DNA of 50,317 nt from Bacteroidales bacterium (GTDB taxonomy: Bacteria; Bacteroidota; Bacteroidia; Bacteroidales; UBA932), in the NCBI GenBank assembly GCA_030695025.1, contig JAUYTX010000026.1, forward strand, positions 1 to 50,317, read 5' to 3'. Position numbers and translations under genes: made by a program. Of the stretch, positions 35,611-44,120 are shown one piece after another. Position 1 is the first letter of the stretch. Each line of letters opens with the position of its first letter. The notes below the pieces were generated by a model. It searched no databases, was not told the DNA's origin, and saw only the letters and a program-made list of their open reading frames with translations.

Positions 35611-36291
35611 CTACCGTCCAAAACGGCTAAGATTTGCAAATGAGCCCAGGAGTATAATTATGTCCTCCTCATTGAGTTTTATATCCCCTTTCTCAACATC
35701 AACAACTCTCACCTCCTTATGTTTTGCTCCAAACATATTTGTAATTTCTACTTTTCTTTTAAGGCTTATGAATTTAACTTTATGGTCAGACTTGAAGTTA
35801 ATCATCGAAAGTTTAAGCCCTACAAATCTCTTTGGCAGGTACATCTGAACAATAAAGGTGTCGTCGTCAAGCTTATAAGAGCTAAGGTAGTTTTGCATCT
35901 CAAGGCTTAATGCATATTTTTGGGCAGCATCTTTTTCGGGAAAAATAATATGCTCTACTCCAAGAAAACTCAAAACCGTTGCATGAATTTCGCTCACAGC
36001 CCTAACAATCAACCTATTTACTCCATACTCCTTAAAAATAGCATAGGCCATTAGCGACTCTCCGAACTCTTTTCCAAGGGCAATAATAACACCGTCTGCA
36101 CTCTCAAGCGGAAGTACACTAAGGTTATTTTTATCGGTTACATTCAGGCAGACTGCAACAGAAATTTTTGATTTTATATCCTCCACCCGCTCTATGTTTC
36201 TGTCAACACCCACAACTTCGTAACCCATTTGGGTGAAGCGTTCGGCCAATACCGAACCAAAGTTTCCTAAACCAACAATAATGTATTTCAT
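35611..36291 (-). CDS. trkA: Potassium channel regulatory subunit TrkA/KtrA (RCK)
   Basis: A 226-residue cytoplasmic gating-ring protein. The N-terminal RCK_N Rossmann domain has GLGNFGS (7-13) and the acidic residue at the end of strand 2 (VGVDRN, D30) for NAD(H) or ATP binding. The C-terminal RCK_C domain (about 140-226) is the region that binds c-di-AMP in Firmicute KtrA. It has a single RCK unit, like KtrA rather than the tandem TrkA of E. coli. It starts 10 nt after trkH; a diadenylate cyclase gene is also in this window. Confidence 0.92.
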   Translation of the reverse strand: MKYIIVGLGNFGSVLAERFTQMGYEVVGVDRNIERVEDIKSKISVAVCLNVTDKNNLSVLPLESADGVIIALGKEFGESLMAYAIFKEYGVNRLIVRAVSEIHATVLSFLGVEHIIFPEKDAAQKYALSLEMQNYLSSYKLDDDTFIVQMYLPKRFVGLKLSMINFKSDHKVKFISLKRKVEITNMFGAKHKEVRVVDVEKGDIKLNEEDIIILLGSFANLSRFGR

Positions 36292-36301
36292 AAAATGAGT
36301 T

Positions 36302-38101
36302 TTAGTTAATTAATATGTCAGCTCCCGGGTACCGGTATCTGTTCTGTGTATGTGATCTGATAAAAGCACTAAGTAAAGTTACAACTCCTACTCTTCCAGC
36401 AAACATTAAAACAGTGATGACAATTTTTCCCGCCGGCAGTAACTCTTCTGTTACCCCCATACTTAAACCTACAGTTCCTATCGCCGAAACAGCTTCGAAA
36501 AACAGTTTTAACGGTTCGATATTCGGGTTTGTTATGACAAGAATAATTTGTGCAGCTATAATTGTCAGGAGAGAAAAAACGACAGTTGCAAAAGCTCTGG
36601 TTACCGATAGCGCCGATATCTCTCTTCCGTGAAATTCAACTCTGTCACTACCCCTCACCAATTGAGCTGCATTTCTGATCATAAGTGCAAATGTTGTAAC
36701 TTTAATCCCCCCTGCAGTAGATTGCGGAGCACCTCCTATCCACATAAATATCAGAACCATATAAAGGGTTGCCGCTTTAAGTGCAGAGGTATCTATTGAG
36801 TTAAATCCAGCAGTTCTGGGGGTAACCGAGTTAAAAAAAGCCTGTATGATTTTATCTTCCCCGCTAAATTGAGAAAGGATTCCATTCCACTCAAAAAGCA
36901 ATAAATAGGTCATTCCGGTTAAGATCATAATTGCCGTGGTTCTTAGCACAATAATCGAGTTCATGTCCCATTCCCTAACAAATCTTGTAAATTTTCCGTA
37001 TCTAATATACGTGTATGCTTGCAGTAAACGGTTACCCGTAATCCTGAGAATATTTGAAAAGATAGGAAATCCTATTCCACCAAAAATAATAAGCACCGAA
37101 ATTATAAGGTAAAGAGGCCCTATGTTAACAAGAGTAGGGTCGGCCAGATTTTGGGGCATTGTTGAAAAGCCCGCATTACAAAAAGCAGAAATTGAGTGAA
37201 ATACCGAAAAATAAATTTTTTCCCACTCTTCCATCTGAAGGTGAGGAGACGTATAAATATAAATAAGCACAGCACCGGAAAGTTCCATTATAAATGTAAC
37301 TGTGATTATTCTGGTAACCAGAGATCTCAGCTTTGAACTTCTGTTGCCGGAAATAATATCCTTTATGACATACTCGCTATTAACAGTAAAGCCCTGGGTA
37401 AAGAATACTGCAAAAAAAGTTGTAATGGTAATTACACCCAGACCTCCTGTCTGTATCAGAAAAAGAACAATAAGTTGTCCGCTCATTGTAAACGTTTCAG
37501 AAAACGGTACTGATACAAGACCAGTTACACAAGTTGCAGAGGTGGCAGTAAAGAGAGCATCAGTAAAAGCAATCCCGTTATAAGTAGAGTTTGGGAACAT
37601 CAGCAAAGCTGTACCGATGGTTATAATCGATAAAAAACTAACCACAAAAATCAGATTCGGGTGCACCGATTTGGACAAAATCTTGACAAGTGCTCCAGAT
37701 ATCTCCATTATTGAGACATAGAGAAGAACGGCAATAACAAAACGGTAGTTATAGAAAAAAGTCAAATTTACCGACTGTCCAAAAATGGTTATATCAAACG
37801 CAATGAAAATTGATACAGCAAGAAAAAATAGTGTAAACCACCCCTTTTTAGCAAAACCATCTTCTGAAATAAGTCCTGCAGTCACTCTTAAAATATTGAG
37901 GAAGAAAAAGAAGATTAAAGCCAGTTTATAGAGATCATAAAGGTGAGTTTTAATGATCTCTTCCTGTTCAAAGCCAATGCTGTAAACAACAAAAATAATG
38001 CTGGCGATACTAATAAAAAAGGCACCCCACGATGCTGTTGCCAGCAAGGGTGCCCTTATTTTTTTAAGTAACTCTCCTATTTTATAGAAAAGGTATCTCA
38101 C
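36302..38101 (-). CDS. trkH: Potassium uptake channel TrkH/KtrB
   Basis: A 599-residue membrane protein with four repeated pore loops: SATCVTGL (188-195), AFCNAGFS (306-313), TPRTAGFN (427-434) and AIGTVGLS (540-547), each with the single selectivity-filter glycine. About three or four extra helices precede the first pore repeat (1-140), making it longer than KtrB. It works with the adjacent TrkA. Its 5' end overlaps the C69 peptidase gene by 4 bp. Confidence 0.94.
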   Translation of the reverse strand: MRYLFYKIGELLKKIRAPLLATASWGAFFISIASIIFVVYSIGFEQEEIIKTHLYDLYKLALIFFFFLNILRVTAGLISEDGFAKKGWFTLFFLAVSIFIAFDITIFGQSVNLTFFYNYRFVIAVLLYVSIMEISGALVKILSKSVHPNLIFVVSFLSIITIGTALLMFPNSTYNGIAFTDALFTATSATCVTGLVSVPFSETFTMSGQLIVLFLIQTGGLGVITITTFFAVFFTQGFTVNSEYVIKDIISGNRSSKLRSLVTRIITVTFIMELSGAVLIYIYTSPHLQMEEWEKIYFSVFHSISAFCNAGFSTMPQNLADPTLVNIGPLYLIISVLIIFGGIGFPIFSNILRITGNRLLQAYTYIRYGKFTRFVREWDMNSIIVLRTTAIMILTGMTYLLLFEWNGILSQFSGEDKIIQAFFNSVTPRTAGFNSIDTSALKAATLYMVLIFMWIGGAPQSTAGGIKVTTFALMIRNAAQLVRGSDRVEFHGREISALSVTRAFATVVFSLLTIIAAQIILVITNPNIEPLKLFFEAVSAIGTVGLSMGVTEELLPAGKIVITVLMFAGRVGVVTLLSAFIRSHTQNRYRYPGADILIN

Positions 38102-39792
38102 TGTATTACTTTAAGTCTCTCTCCTGCATCTTCCTTAACAGCTCTTTTCCATTTTTCATTATAGCCCGGGAACAGTGGAGATGCAGGAATATTTTTACCG
38201 CTTCCGTTGTCAATAAAGCAACCCGGCTGATTCTCCTTTTTAACATTTCCGTCAATATATTTAATAAGGAGGTATCTGTCAAGTTCTACCCATTTTTCAA
38301 AAAGGTGCTGAGCTGTATTAACCGAATAGTCAGTCAAAAACTCTCTCGCTTTCTGCGGAGATTCCTTATAGATTGACATTGCCGCTGCATCAATTGCAGA
38401 GGTTCTTTCCAAAGCTGTAAGCTCGTGCTCATCGGCTGTACGTTTGATATCAGCAGACATCATGTCATACCTGAGATATGCAAAATTTGAAACCCTGCTG
38501 AAAATCCAGAATGCAGATGTAGGAGAATATTTGGTCATGTGACCGTTACCCTCTCTGAAACATTCAGGCACCCTTAATGAAGACGAGTAGATTGGGGTAA
38601 GTGCAGAGGTAGCTGCAGCATCAACGCCAAACCATAGAATTCCTCCAATTTCATCCGGTAGCCAGTTTCTTGCCTGACCTAACAGCCAGAAGCCCGTCTG
38701 CTGGGTTCCAATGGCTCTTTCGTTTGTATATCTCTGTCCGTCAACCTCAAAGTTCATTGGTCTCCATCTGTAAGGCAAAGCATGACCTCCGGCTCCGATA
38801 TCTTTAGTCATATCAAGAGCTGTACCCTCGTAATGATCTCTCATCACATCGGCAACCATTTTTACCGTCACCTTCTCCTTTGGCTTAATGTATAGAGGCA
38901 TTCTGTTCTGTGGATTGTGACCCATAGCATAGTCAAGGTATTCGGTATAAGCTTTGTTACCAATCATACCTCCTCCAAGAATATTGAAAGCAGACCATAC
39001 CCTTGCCTCGCAACCTCTCATTCCGCCGAATGTAAGGGGAGCATAGATGTCAGAGAAGCTGAAATCCTTATCGGCACCCTTGTACAACCCACTCTCCTTT
39101 GCAAAAGAGATTACATCAGGTGAATAGAGATAGTTAGCAGGATCGTTCAAAGGGAATGTGGTTATTCTTGCCTGGTTTGCGTGCGCAGATATGTATCCGT
39201 CAGGAATTCTTACCGCTACCCAAACAGCACCTTTATTCACATTTTTACCATTCACCATCTTTGTTCCCTTACCAATCATCTCCATTATCCAAACCTCATC
39301 TTTGTCTGCGATAGAGAAAGATTCGCCGGATGAGTAATATCCATAATCCTTTACAAGGTCTGCCATAACCTTTATGGCCTCTCTTGCTGTCTTTGCGCGC
39401 TGAAGGGTAACATATATAAGCGAGCCGTAATCCATAATCCCGGTAGTGTCTACAAGTTGCCTGAGGCCTCCGAATGTAGTTTCGGTAATTATAAGTTGAT
39501 GCTCATTCATGTTCCCAACAGTTGTGTATGTTTTTGCAATCTGAGGAATTTCACCCAGGTATTTACCTGTGTCCCATTCATAAATTCTAAGCATAGTGCC
39601 CGGTTTATGTTCTGCCCCTTTACGGAAATAGAGCTCTCCGTAGAGTTGATGTGAGTCGGCAGAATAAGTTACCATCACAGAACCATCTTTGCTGGCACCC
39701 TTGGTTATGAGTACATTTGTACACGATTCACCCTTGCTTGGAAGGGCAAGTATCAAAACCGCAATTAAAATTGTAGTTAAGCCTTTTTTCAT
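38098..39792 (-). CDS. C69-family dipeptidase
   Basis: A 564-residue Ntn-hydrolase. The signal peptide (MKKGLTTILIAVLILALPSKG) is followed by C24 in ESCTNVLIT, which becomes the catalytic N-terminal nucleophile after processing, as in dipeptidase PepD/DipM-type enzymes. Other features are DGSVMVTYSADSH, TTVGNMNEHQLIITETTFGG and FSIADKDEVWIMEM. It likely degrades dipeptides in the periplasm. It is oddly joined by overlap to a potassium channel gene, so the transcription unit is mixed. Confidence 0.9.
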   Translation of the reverse strand: MKKGLTTILIAVLILALPSKGESCTNVLITKGASKDGSVMVTYSADSHQLYGELYFRKGAEHKPGTMLRIYEWDTGKYLGEIPQIAKTYTTVGNMNEHQLIITETTFGGLRQLVDTTGIMDYGSLIYVTLQRAKTAREAIKVMADLVKDYGYYSSGESFSIADKDEVWIMEMIGKGTKMVNGKNVNKGAVWVAVRIPDGYISAHANQARITTFPLNDPANYLYSPDVISFAKESGLYKGADKDFSFSDIYAPLTFGGMRGCEARVWSAFNILGGGMIGNKAYTEYLDYAMGHNPQNRMPLYIKPKEKVTVKMVADVMRDHYEGTALDMTKDIGAGGHALPYRWRPMNFEVDGQRYTNERAIGTQQTGFWLLGQARNWLPDEIGGILWFGVDAAATSALTPIYSSSLRVPECFREGNGHMTKYSPTSAFWIFSRVSNFAYLRYDMMSADIKRTADEHELTALERTSAIDAAAMSIYKESPQKAREFLTDYSVNTAQHLFEKWVELDRYLLIKYIDGNVKKENQPGCFIDNGSGKNIPASPLFPGYNEKWKRAVKEDAGERLKVIQ

Positions 39793-39854
39793 TCGCTTTT
39801 GTTTTAATTAATAATATTACCGGTGTTTTATAAATAAAACTTATCCATATTTTA

Positions 39855-39862
39855 CAAATATA
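39855..39862 (-). promoter_or_regulatory. Putative -7 element of the C69 peptidase-trkHA unit
   Basis: The minus strand reads TATATTTG, an exact TAnnTTTG match, about 63 nt before the peptidase start codon. No good -33 was seen. It pairs divergently with the plus-strand element at 39867-39874. Confidence 0.4.
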
Positions 39863-39866
39863 ATAT

Positions 39867-39874
39867 TAATTTTG
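39867..39874 (+). promoter_or_regulatory. Putative -7 element of the 39918-40313 gene
   Basis: TAATTTTG matches TAnnTTTG and lies 44 nt before the ATG of the small secreted protein, predicting a leader of about 37 nt. The -33 element is not clear. Confidence 0.4.
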
Positions 39875-39917
39875 TTGGATGGCGGACTTAAAGTTACCTC
39901 GCTAAAAAATTACTGAT

Positions 39918-40313
39918 ATGACTTATAAGTATAAAATTCTCTCTCTTTTGACCTCAATGCTGATCTTTTCACCGGCATTTTCACAAAACAATCCTCCGCC
40001 CCAGAAAAGCCCTGTTGAAATTGCAGCACAACAAGCTGACCGCCTCCAGATTGACCTTAAGCTAAATGACTATCAAACCTTTCTTGCCGACTCAGTTCTT
40101 CAGGCCAACATAGCAGGAGTTACACAAGAGTTTGAGAGAATGAGGCTTGGAGGAATGCAAAACCCCGACAGCTACAGAGAAGTCCAGAATAAATGGAGAA
40201 TTAAGACCGAGGAGGCATTTGAAAAGTTTATGACCCCCGAGCAATTCGAAAGATATTTAAGAATCTCCGGAGTATCTGCAAAGGAGAGAAAGAAAAGAAT
40301 GGAGAAGAAATAG
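39918..40313 (+). CDS. Small secreted protein of unknown function
   Basis: A 131-residue protein with a clear signal peptide (cleavage after SPAFSQ, about residue 22), a proline-rich linker (NNPPPQKSP), and a helical body with charged residues ending in a lysine/arginine-rich tail (SAKERKKRMEKK). It contains LKLNDYQTFLADSV and FEKFMTPEQFERYLR, reminiscent of the paired helices of small Spy/CpxP-like periplasmic proteins, but without their LTxxQ motifs. Function unknown. It is monocistronic, ending 4 nt before the PHP phosphatase on the other strand. Confidence 0.8.
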   Translation: MTYKYKILSLLTSMLIFSPAFSQNNPPPQKSPVEIAAQQADRLQIDLKLNDYQTFLADSVLQANIAGVTQEFERMRLGGMQNPDSYREVQNKWRIKTEEAFEKFMTPEQFERYLRISGVSAKERKKRMEKK

Positions 40314-40317
40314 GGAG

Positions 40318-41121
40318 CTATATAGCTGTAAAGAGCGGCTTCCTGTTTTCATAGTTAACCACATATTTGTATCCCATATTTTTTAGAACGGCCCTGAAGT
40401 TTTCAAACTCCTCTCCCAGTCGCTCTTTTGAGTGAGCGTCAGATCCGAGGGTAATTATTTCACCACCAAGCTCACGGTATCTTAGAAGAATATCCCTATC
40501 AAGAACAGGTATTGCACCGTTTCTCAGCCTGTAGGTATTTGTATTTATCTCCAAAGATTTCCCGTTATATATCAGTGAACGAAATATAGTATCCAGAACA
40601 TCTGCATAATTCCGGTAGTGAATGATTCGTGTTTTATAGGGTGCATATCTGGCTATGTAGTCGTAATGCCCTAGTACGTCAAAATCAGGATATGCTACCA
40701 CCATTTCCGCCATAATTTCGAGGTATCGTCGGTAGGCCTCTTTCTCTGTTTTCCCTTCATAATATTGGCCCTCGTAAGGGTCAATGCCATCTACAAAGTG
40801 AATGGAGGCAATTATTGTATCAAAACTGAATTTTGACAAAAACTCTTTTATCTCAGTGAGATTACATGGCTGAAGACCTATTTCGATTCCGGTTAAAAGT
40901 TTAACGGGTGATTTTTTTGCAACTTCGTATATCTCTGCCTGCTGCTCTGCAGGGTCAAATGCAAACTTCAGATTGTCACCTGGAGCTTTAAGATCAAGGT
41001 GGTCAGTAAATGTAACCCCGGCCAAACCTATGTCCAAGGCATACTCAGCCGCTTCGGCTATACTCATCCGACTGTCGGGCGAGTAGCTGCTGTGTGTGTG
41101 AGTATCTACATATTTATTCAT
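40318..41121 (-). CDS. hisK: PHP-family histidinol-phosphatase candidate
   Basis: A 267-residue PHP-domain protein of the HisJ/HisK histidinol-phosphatase group. Metal ligands are DTHTH (6-10), TDHLD (39-43), E80 in GIEIG, H108 in SIHFVDG, H152 in GHYDY and D228/H230 in GSDAHS, covering the trinuclear site. It removes phosphate from histidinol phosphate in organisms that lack the HAD enzyme. No HAD histidinol phosphatase is found in the his operon here, making this a good candidate to complete the pathway, although PHP enzymes also act on other phosphoesters. It is the last gene of the ctpA-to-PHP unit. Confidence 0.8.
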   Translation of the reverse strand: MNKYVDTHTHSSYSPDSRMSIAEAAEYALDIGLAGVTFTDHLDLKAPGDNLKFAFDPAEQQAEIYEVAKKSPVKLLTGIEIGLQPCNLTEIKEFLSKFSFDTIIASIHFVDGIDPYEGQYYEGKTEKEAYRRYLEIMAEMVVAYPDFDVLGHYDYIARYAPYKTRIIHYRNYADVLDTIFRSLIYNGKSLEINTNTYRLRNGAIPVLDRDILLRYRELGGEIITLGSDAHSKERLGEEFENFRAVLKNMGYKYVVNYENRKPLFTAI

Positions 41122-41133
41122 ACCAGTACCGGG

Positions 41134-41547
41134 TTATCTGCCTAGCTCGACAACTTTCCACTCCTTATCAATTTTTGAGAGCGAAAGTGTATTTTCTATT
41201 CCGTTTGGAAAACTGGGAAGGATTACTCTATATGTGACAATTACAGTATCTTTCTTTGAATCGGTATCTACAGATTTTATCTGCGTCTTTACTTCAGATG
41301 TCTGCTTTATTACCATCTCCCTTACCCCAACGTCAAGAGATTCAATGCTTTTAAGTGATGCCGTGAGCTCCTGTGCAAGCTCCTCTGTACAGAGCAAAGC
41401 TGCAGCATTGTAATCTATTTTAAAAAATGCATCAAGGAACTCCTTAGCTTTCAGCTCAGCCGTCTTCTCTACCCTGTTGCAGGAAGCAACAAAGAAAACC
41501 GACAAAATAACCAATGATACAAATGTAAATGTCAAATACCTTTTCAT
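41134..41547 (-). CDS. Small lipoprotein, DUF4878-like
   Basis: A 137-residue lipoprotein: a signal peptide with lipobox VASC, lipidated C23, then a domain of about 110 residues (AKEFLDAFFKIDYNAAALLC...) with the NTF2-like cone-fold pattern of DUF4878 proteins. Function unknown. The start at 41547 (MKRYLTFTF) is preferred over an ATG eleven codons upstream that would spoil the signal peptide. It sits 13 nt after the mutS2 stop. Confidence 0.75.
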   Translation of the reverse strand: MKRYLTFTFVSLVILSVFFVASCNRVEKTAELKAKEFLDAFFKIDYNAAALLCTEELAQELTASLKSIESLDVGVREMVIKQTSEVKTQIKSVDTDSKKDTVIVTYRVILPSFPNGIENTLSLSKIDKEWKVVELGR

Positions 41548-41560
41548 AGTAATAAAGTTT

Positions 41561-44080
41561 TTAGTCTTCAAGTTTAACAATGGTTATTCCTGACCCTCCC
41601 ATCTGAATGTTTTCATCACGAAAAGAGCTTACTCCCCCCATTGTTTTTATATATTTTCTAATCTCTTCTCTGAGTATTCCATTGCCCTTTCCGTGTAAAA
41701 TTCTCACCTCTGAAACACCAACCATTATTGCATCATCAATAAACCTGGTTACAATTTCAAGTGCCTGTTCTAGCCTCTCCCCTCTGATATCAATAGATGG
41801 CTTAAACCCTAGCCTTCTGTTGGTTATCTCCTGACTCTCTCTTACCGAAAATGTTTTTTGAGAACCCTTTTTTGACACATCCGAATACTCGTTATTGGAT
41901 ATTCTTTCCACCTTATCGACCGCCAAACGACTTATAACAGAGCCTATTGCAATATTTACCGTCTTATCATCCGTACCAAGCACCTCACCAACCAGCTCTC
42001 CCCCCTTAATGCGAACCTTGTCACCCTTCTTAAGAGGTAATGTATCCTCTTTTCTTTTATCAACAACAATTTCAGGCCCCTTTTGTTTTGCCGTATTGTC
42101 TCTCTCCCTTCGTTTATTGTCTCTTCTCTCTCTTCTCTGCTTAAGGAGCTCCATCTTTCTGGCAATATTGTCATCCGAAATATCATGAGATATCTCTTTG
42201 GAATCCTTAATAAAATCGGTGAGAGATTTCCGTATGATTTTTGTTTTCTCTTTTTCGGCCTGACTTTCGCGAATCTCTTTTATTGTTGACTCTATTCGTT
42301 TGTTCGCTTCGGCCAGCAACTGATCTGCCTCTGCTTTGGCCTTGTTTATTATCGTTTTCTTTAGCTCCTGTATATCCGAGAGCTCTTTTTGGTACTTGTC
42401 TGTAATATTTTCAAGAGTTCTGTCGGTGCTTTTAATTTTTGCCAAACGCTCTTCCCATGCCCTGCGATTTTTTGCAATTTTTTTCAGGTGGCGTTCAAGG
42501 TCAACGAAGTCCGTTCCTGCTCTCTCCTCTGCCTTCTTGACAACATCTTCGGGCAAACCTATCTTTCTGGCAAGTTCGAATGCAAATGAGCTGCCCGGTG
42601 TACCGGTCTCAAGTTTAAAAAGAGGCTTAATATTCTGAACATCAAACTGCATACCTCCGTTTAAAACACCCCTGCTGCTGCTCGCGTAAAATTTTAGATT
42701 TGAATAGTGAGTGGTAATAATTCCGAAACAACCCCGCCTCTCAATCTCTCCGAGAATTGCCTCTGCAATTGCGCCTCCGGCAGTTGGTTCTGTTCCTGCT
42801 CCAAACTCGTCTATTAACACAAGGCTTCTCTCATCAGCTCCCTCCAGTATTGCCTTCATGTTAGTCAGATGGGAGCTGTATGTACTGAGGTCATTATCAA
42901 GAGACTGTTCATCACCAATATCTATGAATATGTTGTCAAAGAGAGTCATTTCTGAATTCTCGCCTGCAGGAATCAGAAAGCCGCATTGAAGCATATATTG
43001 TAAAAGGCCAACAGTTTTAAGGCATACCGATTTACCTCCTGCATTTGGCCCGGAGATAAGCAGAATGCGTTTATCTCCATTTAGTGAAAGAGTTAAGGGA
43101 ACAACCTCCTTACCCTCTTTTTTAAGCGCCTTCTCCAGCAGAGGGTGTCTTGCATTTCTTATGCTCAACTCTCTCTGGTCTGAAATAACCGGCATTCCTG
43201 CTCCCATAGATGCAGCCAGGCGTGCCTTTGCCCAAATAAAATCTATTTTTGCAATAATCTCGGCAGATAAAAGCAATTCAGGAGCGTAAGGCCTAAGAAA
43301 ATCCGAAAATTCTGCCAGGATTTTAATAATCTCCCTTTGCTCTGCAAAATGGAGCTCCTTAACTATATTGTTAAGCTCAACTATTTCAAGAGGCTCTATA
43401 TACAGGGTTTTACCGGTAGCAGATTCGTCAAGCACAAAGCCGGGAACCTTTCTTTTATTGGAGGCCGTTACAGGAAGTAACATTCTTCCGTCCCTTATCG
43501 AGACAGAGGCATCCATGTCAATTATACCCTCCTGCTGTGCATTTTTAAGAATTGAATTAATCTTTCTGGCAATTGAGCCCTCTTTCTCTTTAATAGCCTT
43601 TCTTATGGCAGCAAGATCTTCGCTGGCATTATCCTTAATTTCGCCGAATCTGTCAAGCAGAGAATCAATCCTTCTTGAAATTTCAGGAAAAAGGATAATT
43701 GGCTCAACCAGATTCTTTAGATATGGATATTGATTATCTTTTGTCTTTTTGAAAAAGAGCTGAATCTGTCTTAGCGTTTCAAGAGAGGTCCTGAGCTTAA
43801 TTATAGAGTTTAAATCAAGATAGTAGGATGTGTTTTCGAGTCTAGAAATAAATGCAGCAGTATCAACATAGCCGGAGTCAGGAAAGCCTTTCTCCAGCAA
43901 AGAGATCACTCTCATTTCGTCTGTCTGGTTCAGTCTTACTTTAAGCTCCAGAGTGTTGTTGCAGAAATCTGCCTCCTGAGCCATAATCTTTGCTGCTGAA
44001 GTAGAACACATAGACTCCGCGGCAGATCTTATTCTGTCGAATCCAAGTTTTTGTTCCGTTCTTTCAGCGTTAATTTTCAT
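41561..44080 (-). CDS. mutS2: MutS2 family ATPase/endonuclease
   Basis: An 839-residue protein with the MutS core ATPase (Walker A GPNAGGKS at 344-351; Walker B LVLIDEFGAGTEP near 420-432), a long central coiled-coil segment (about 510-630) rich in Lys/Glu, and a C-terminal Smr nuclease domain (about 760-839) with DIRGERLEQA and LHGKGNGILR. MutS2 suppresses recombination and in some bacteria rescues collided ribosomes. No mismatch-binding N-domain of MutS is present. It lies between cdaA and a small lipoprotein gene. Confidence 0.94.
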   Translation of the reverse strand: MKINAERTEQKLGFDRIRSAAESMCSTSAAKIMAQEADFCNNTLELKVRLNQTDEMRVISLLEKGFPDSGYVDTAAFISRLENTSYYLDLNSIIKLRTSLETLRQIQLFFKKTKDNQYPYLKNLVEPIILFPEISRRIDSLLDRFGEIKDNASEDLAAIRKAIKEKEGSIARKINSILKNAQQEGIIDMDASVSIRDGRMLLPVTASNKRKVPGFVLDESATGKTLYIEPLEIVELNNIVKELHFAEQREIIKILAEFSDFLRPYAPELLLSAEIIAKIDFIWAKARLAASMGAGMPVISDQRELSIRNARHPLLEKALKKEGKEVVPLTLSLNGDKRILLISGPNAGGKSVCLKTVGLLQYMLQCGFLIPAGENSEMTLFDNIFIDIGDEQSLDNDLSTYSSHLTNMKAILEGADERSLVLIDEFGAGTEPTAGGAIAEAILGEIERRGCFGIITTHYSNLKFYASSSRGVLNGGMQFDVQNIKPLFKLETGTPGSSFAFELARKIGLPEDVVKKAEERAGTDFVDLERHLKKIAKNRRAWEERLAKIKSTDRTLENITDKYQKELSDIQELKKTIINKAKAEADQLLAEANKRIESTIKEIRESQAEKEKTKIIRKSLTDFIKDSKEISHDISDDNIARKMELLKQRRERRDNKRRERDNTAKQKGPEIVVDKRKEDTLPLKKGDKVRIKGGELVGEVLGTDDKTVNIAIGSVISRLAVDKVERISNNEYSDVSKKGSQKTFSVRESQEITNRRLGFKPSIDIRGERLEQALEIVTRFIDDAIMVGVSEVRILHGKGNGILREEIRKYIKTMGGVSSFRDENIQMGGSGITIVKLED

Positions 44081-44089
44081 GAGTCAGCA

Positions 44090-44120
44090 CAAAGATAACT
44101 GTTGCTCTACTGATGTGCAA
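44090..44120 (-). promoter_or_regulatory. Promoter of mutS2 inside the 3' end of cdaA
   Basis: On the minus strand a TTG (44120-44118) is followed, after exactly 20 nt, by TATCTTTG (44097-44090). This is a full Bacteroidota promoter. The mutS2 ATG lies only 10 nt after the -7 element, so the transcript would be almost leaderless (about 4 nt). Confidence 0.55.

Noticed and set aside
37302-37583. Plus-strand ORF antisense to trkH (and similar antisense ORFs across mutS2 and other genes)
   Set aside because: These are by-products of codon bias in real genes on the other strand: no motifs, no promoter, no ribosome site, and complete overlap with confident genes.
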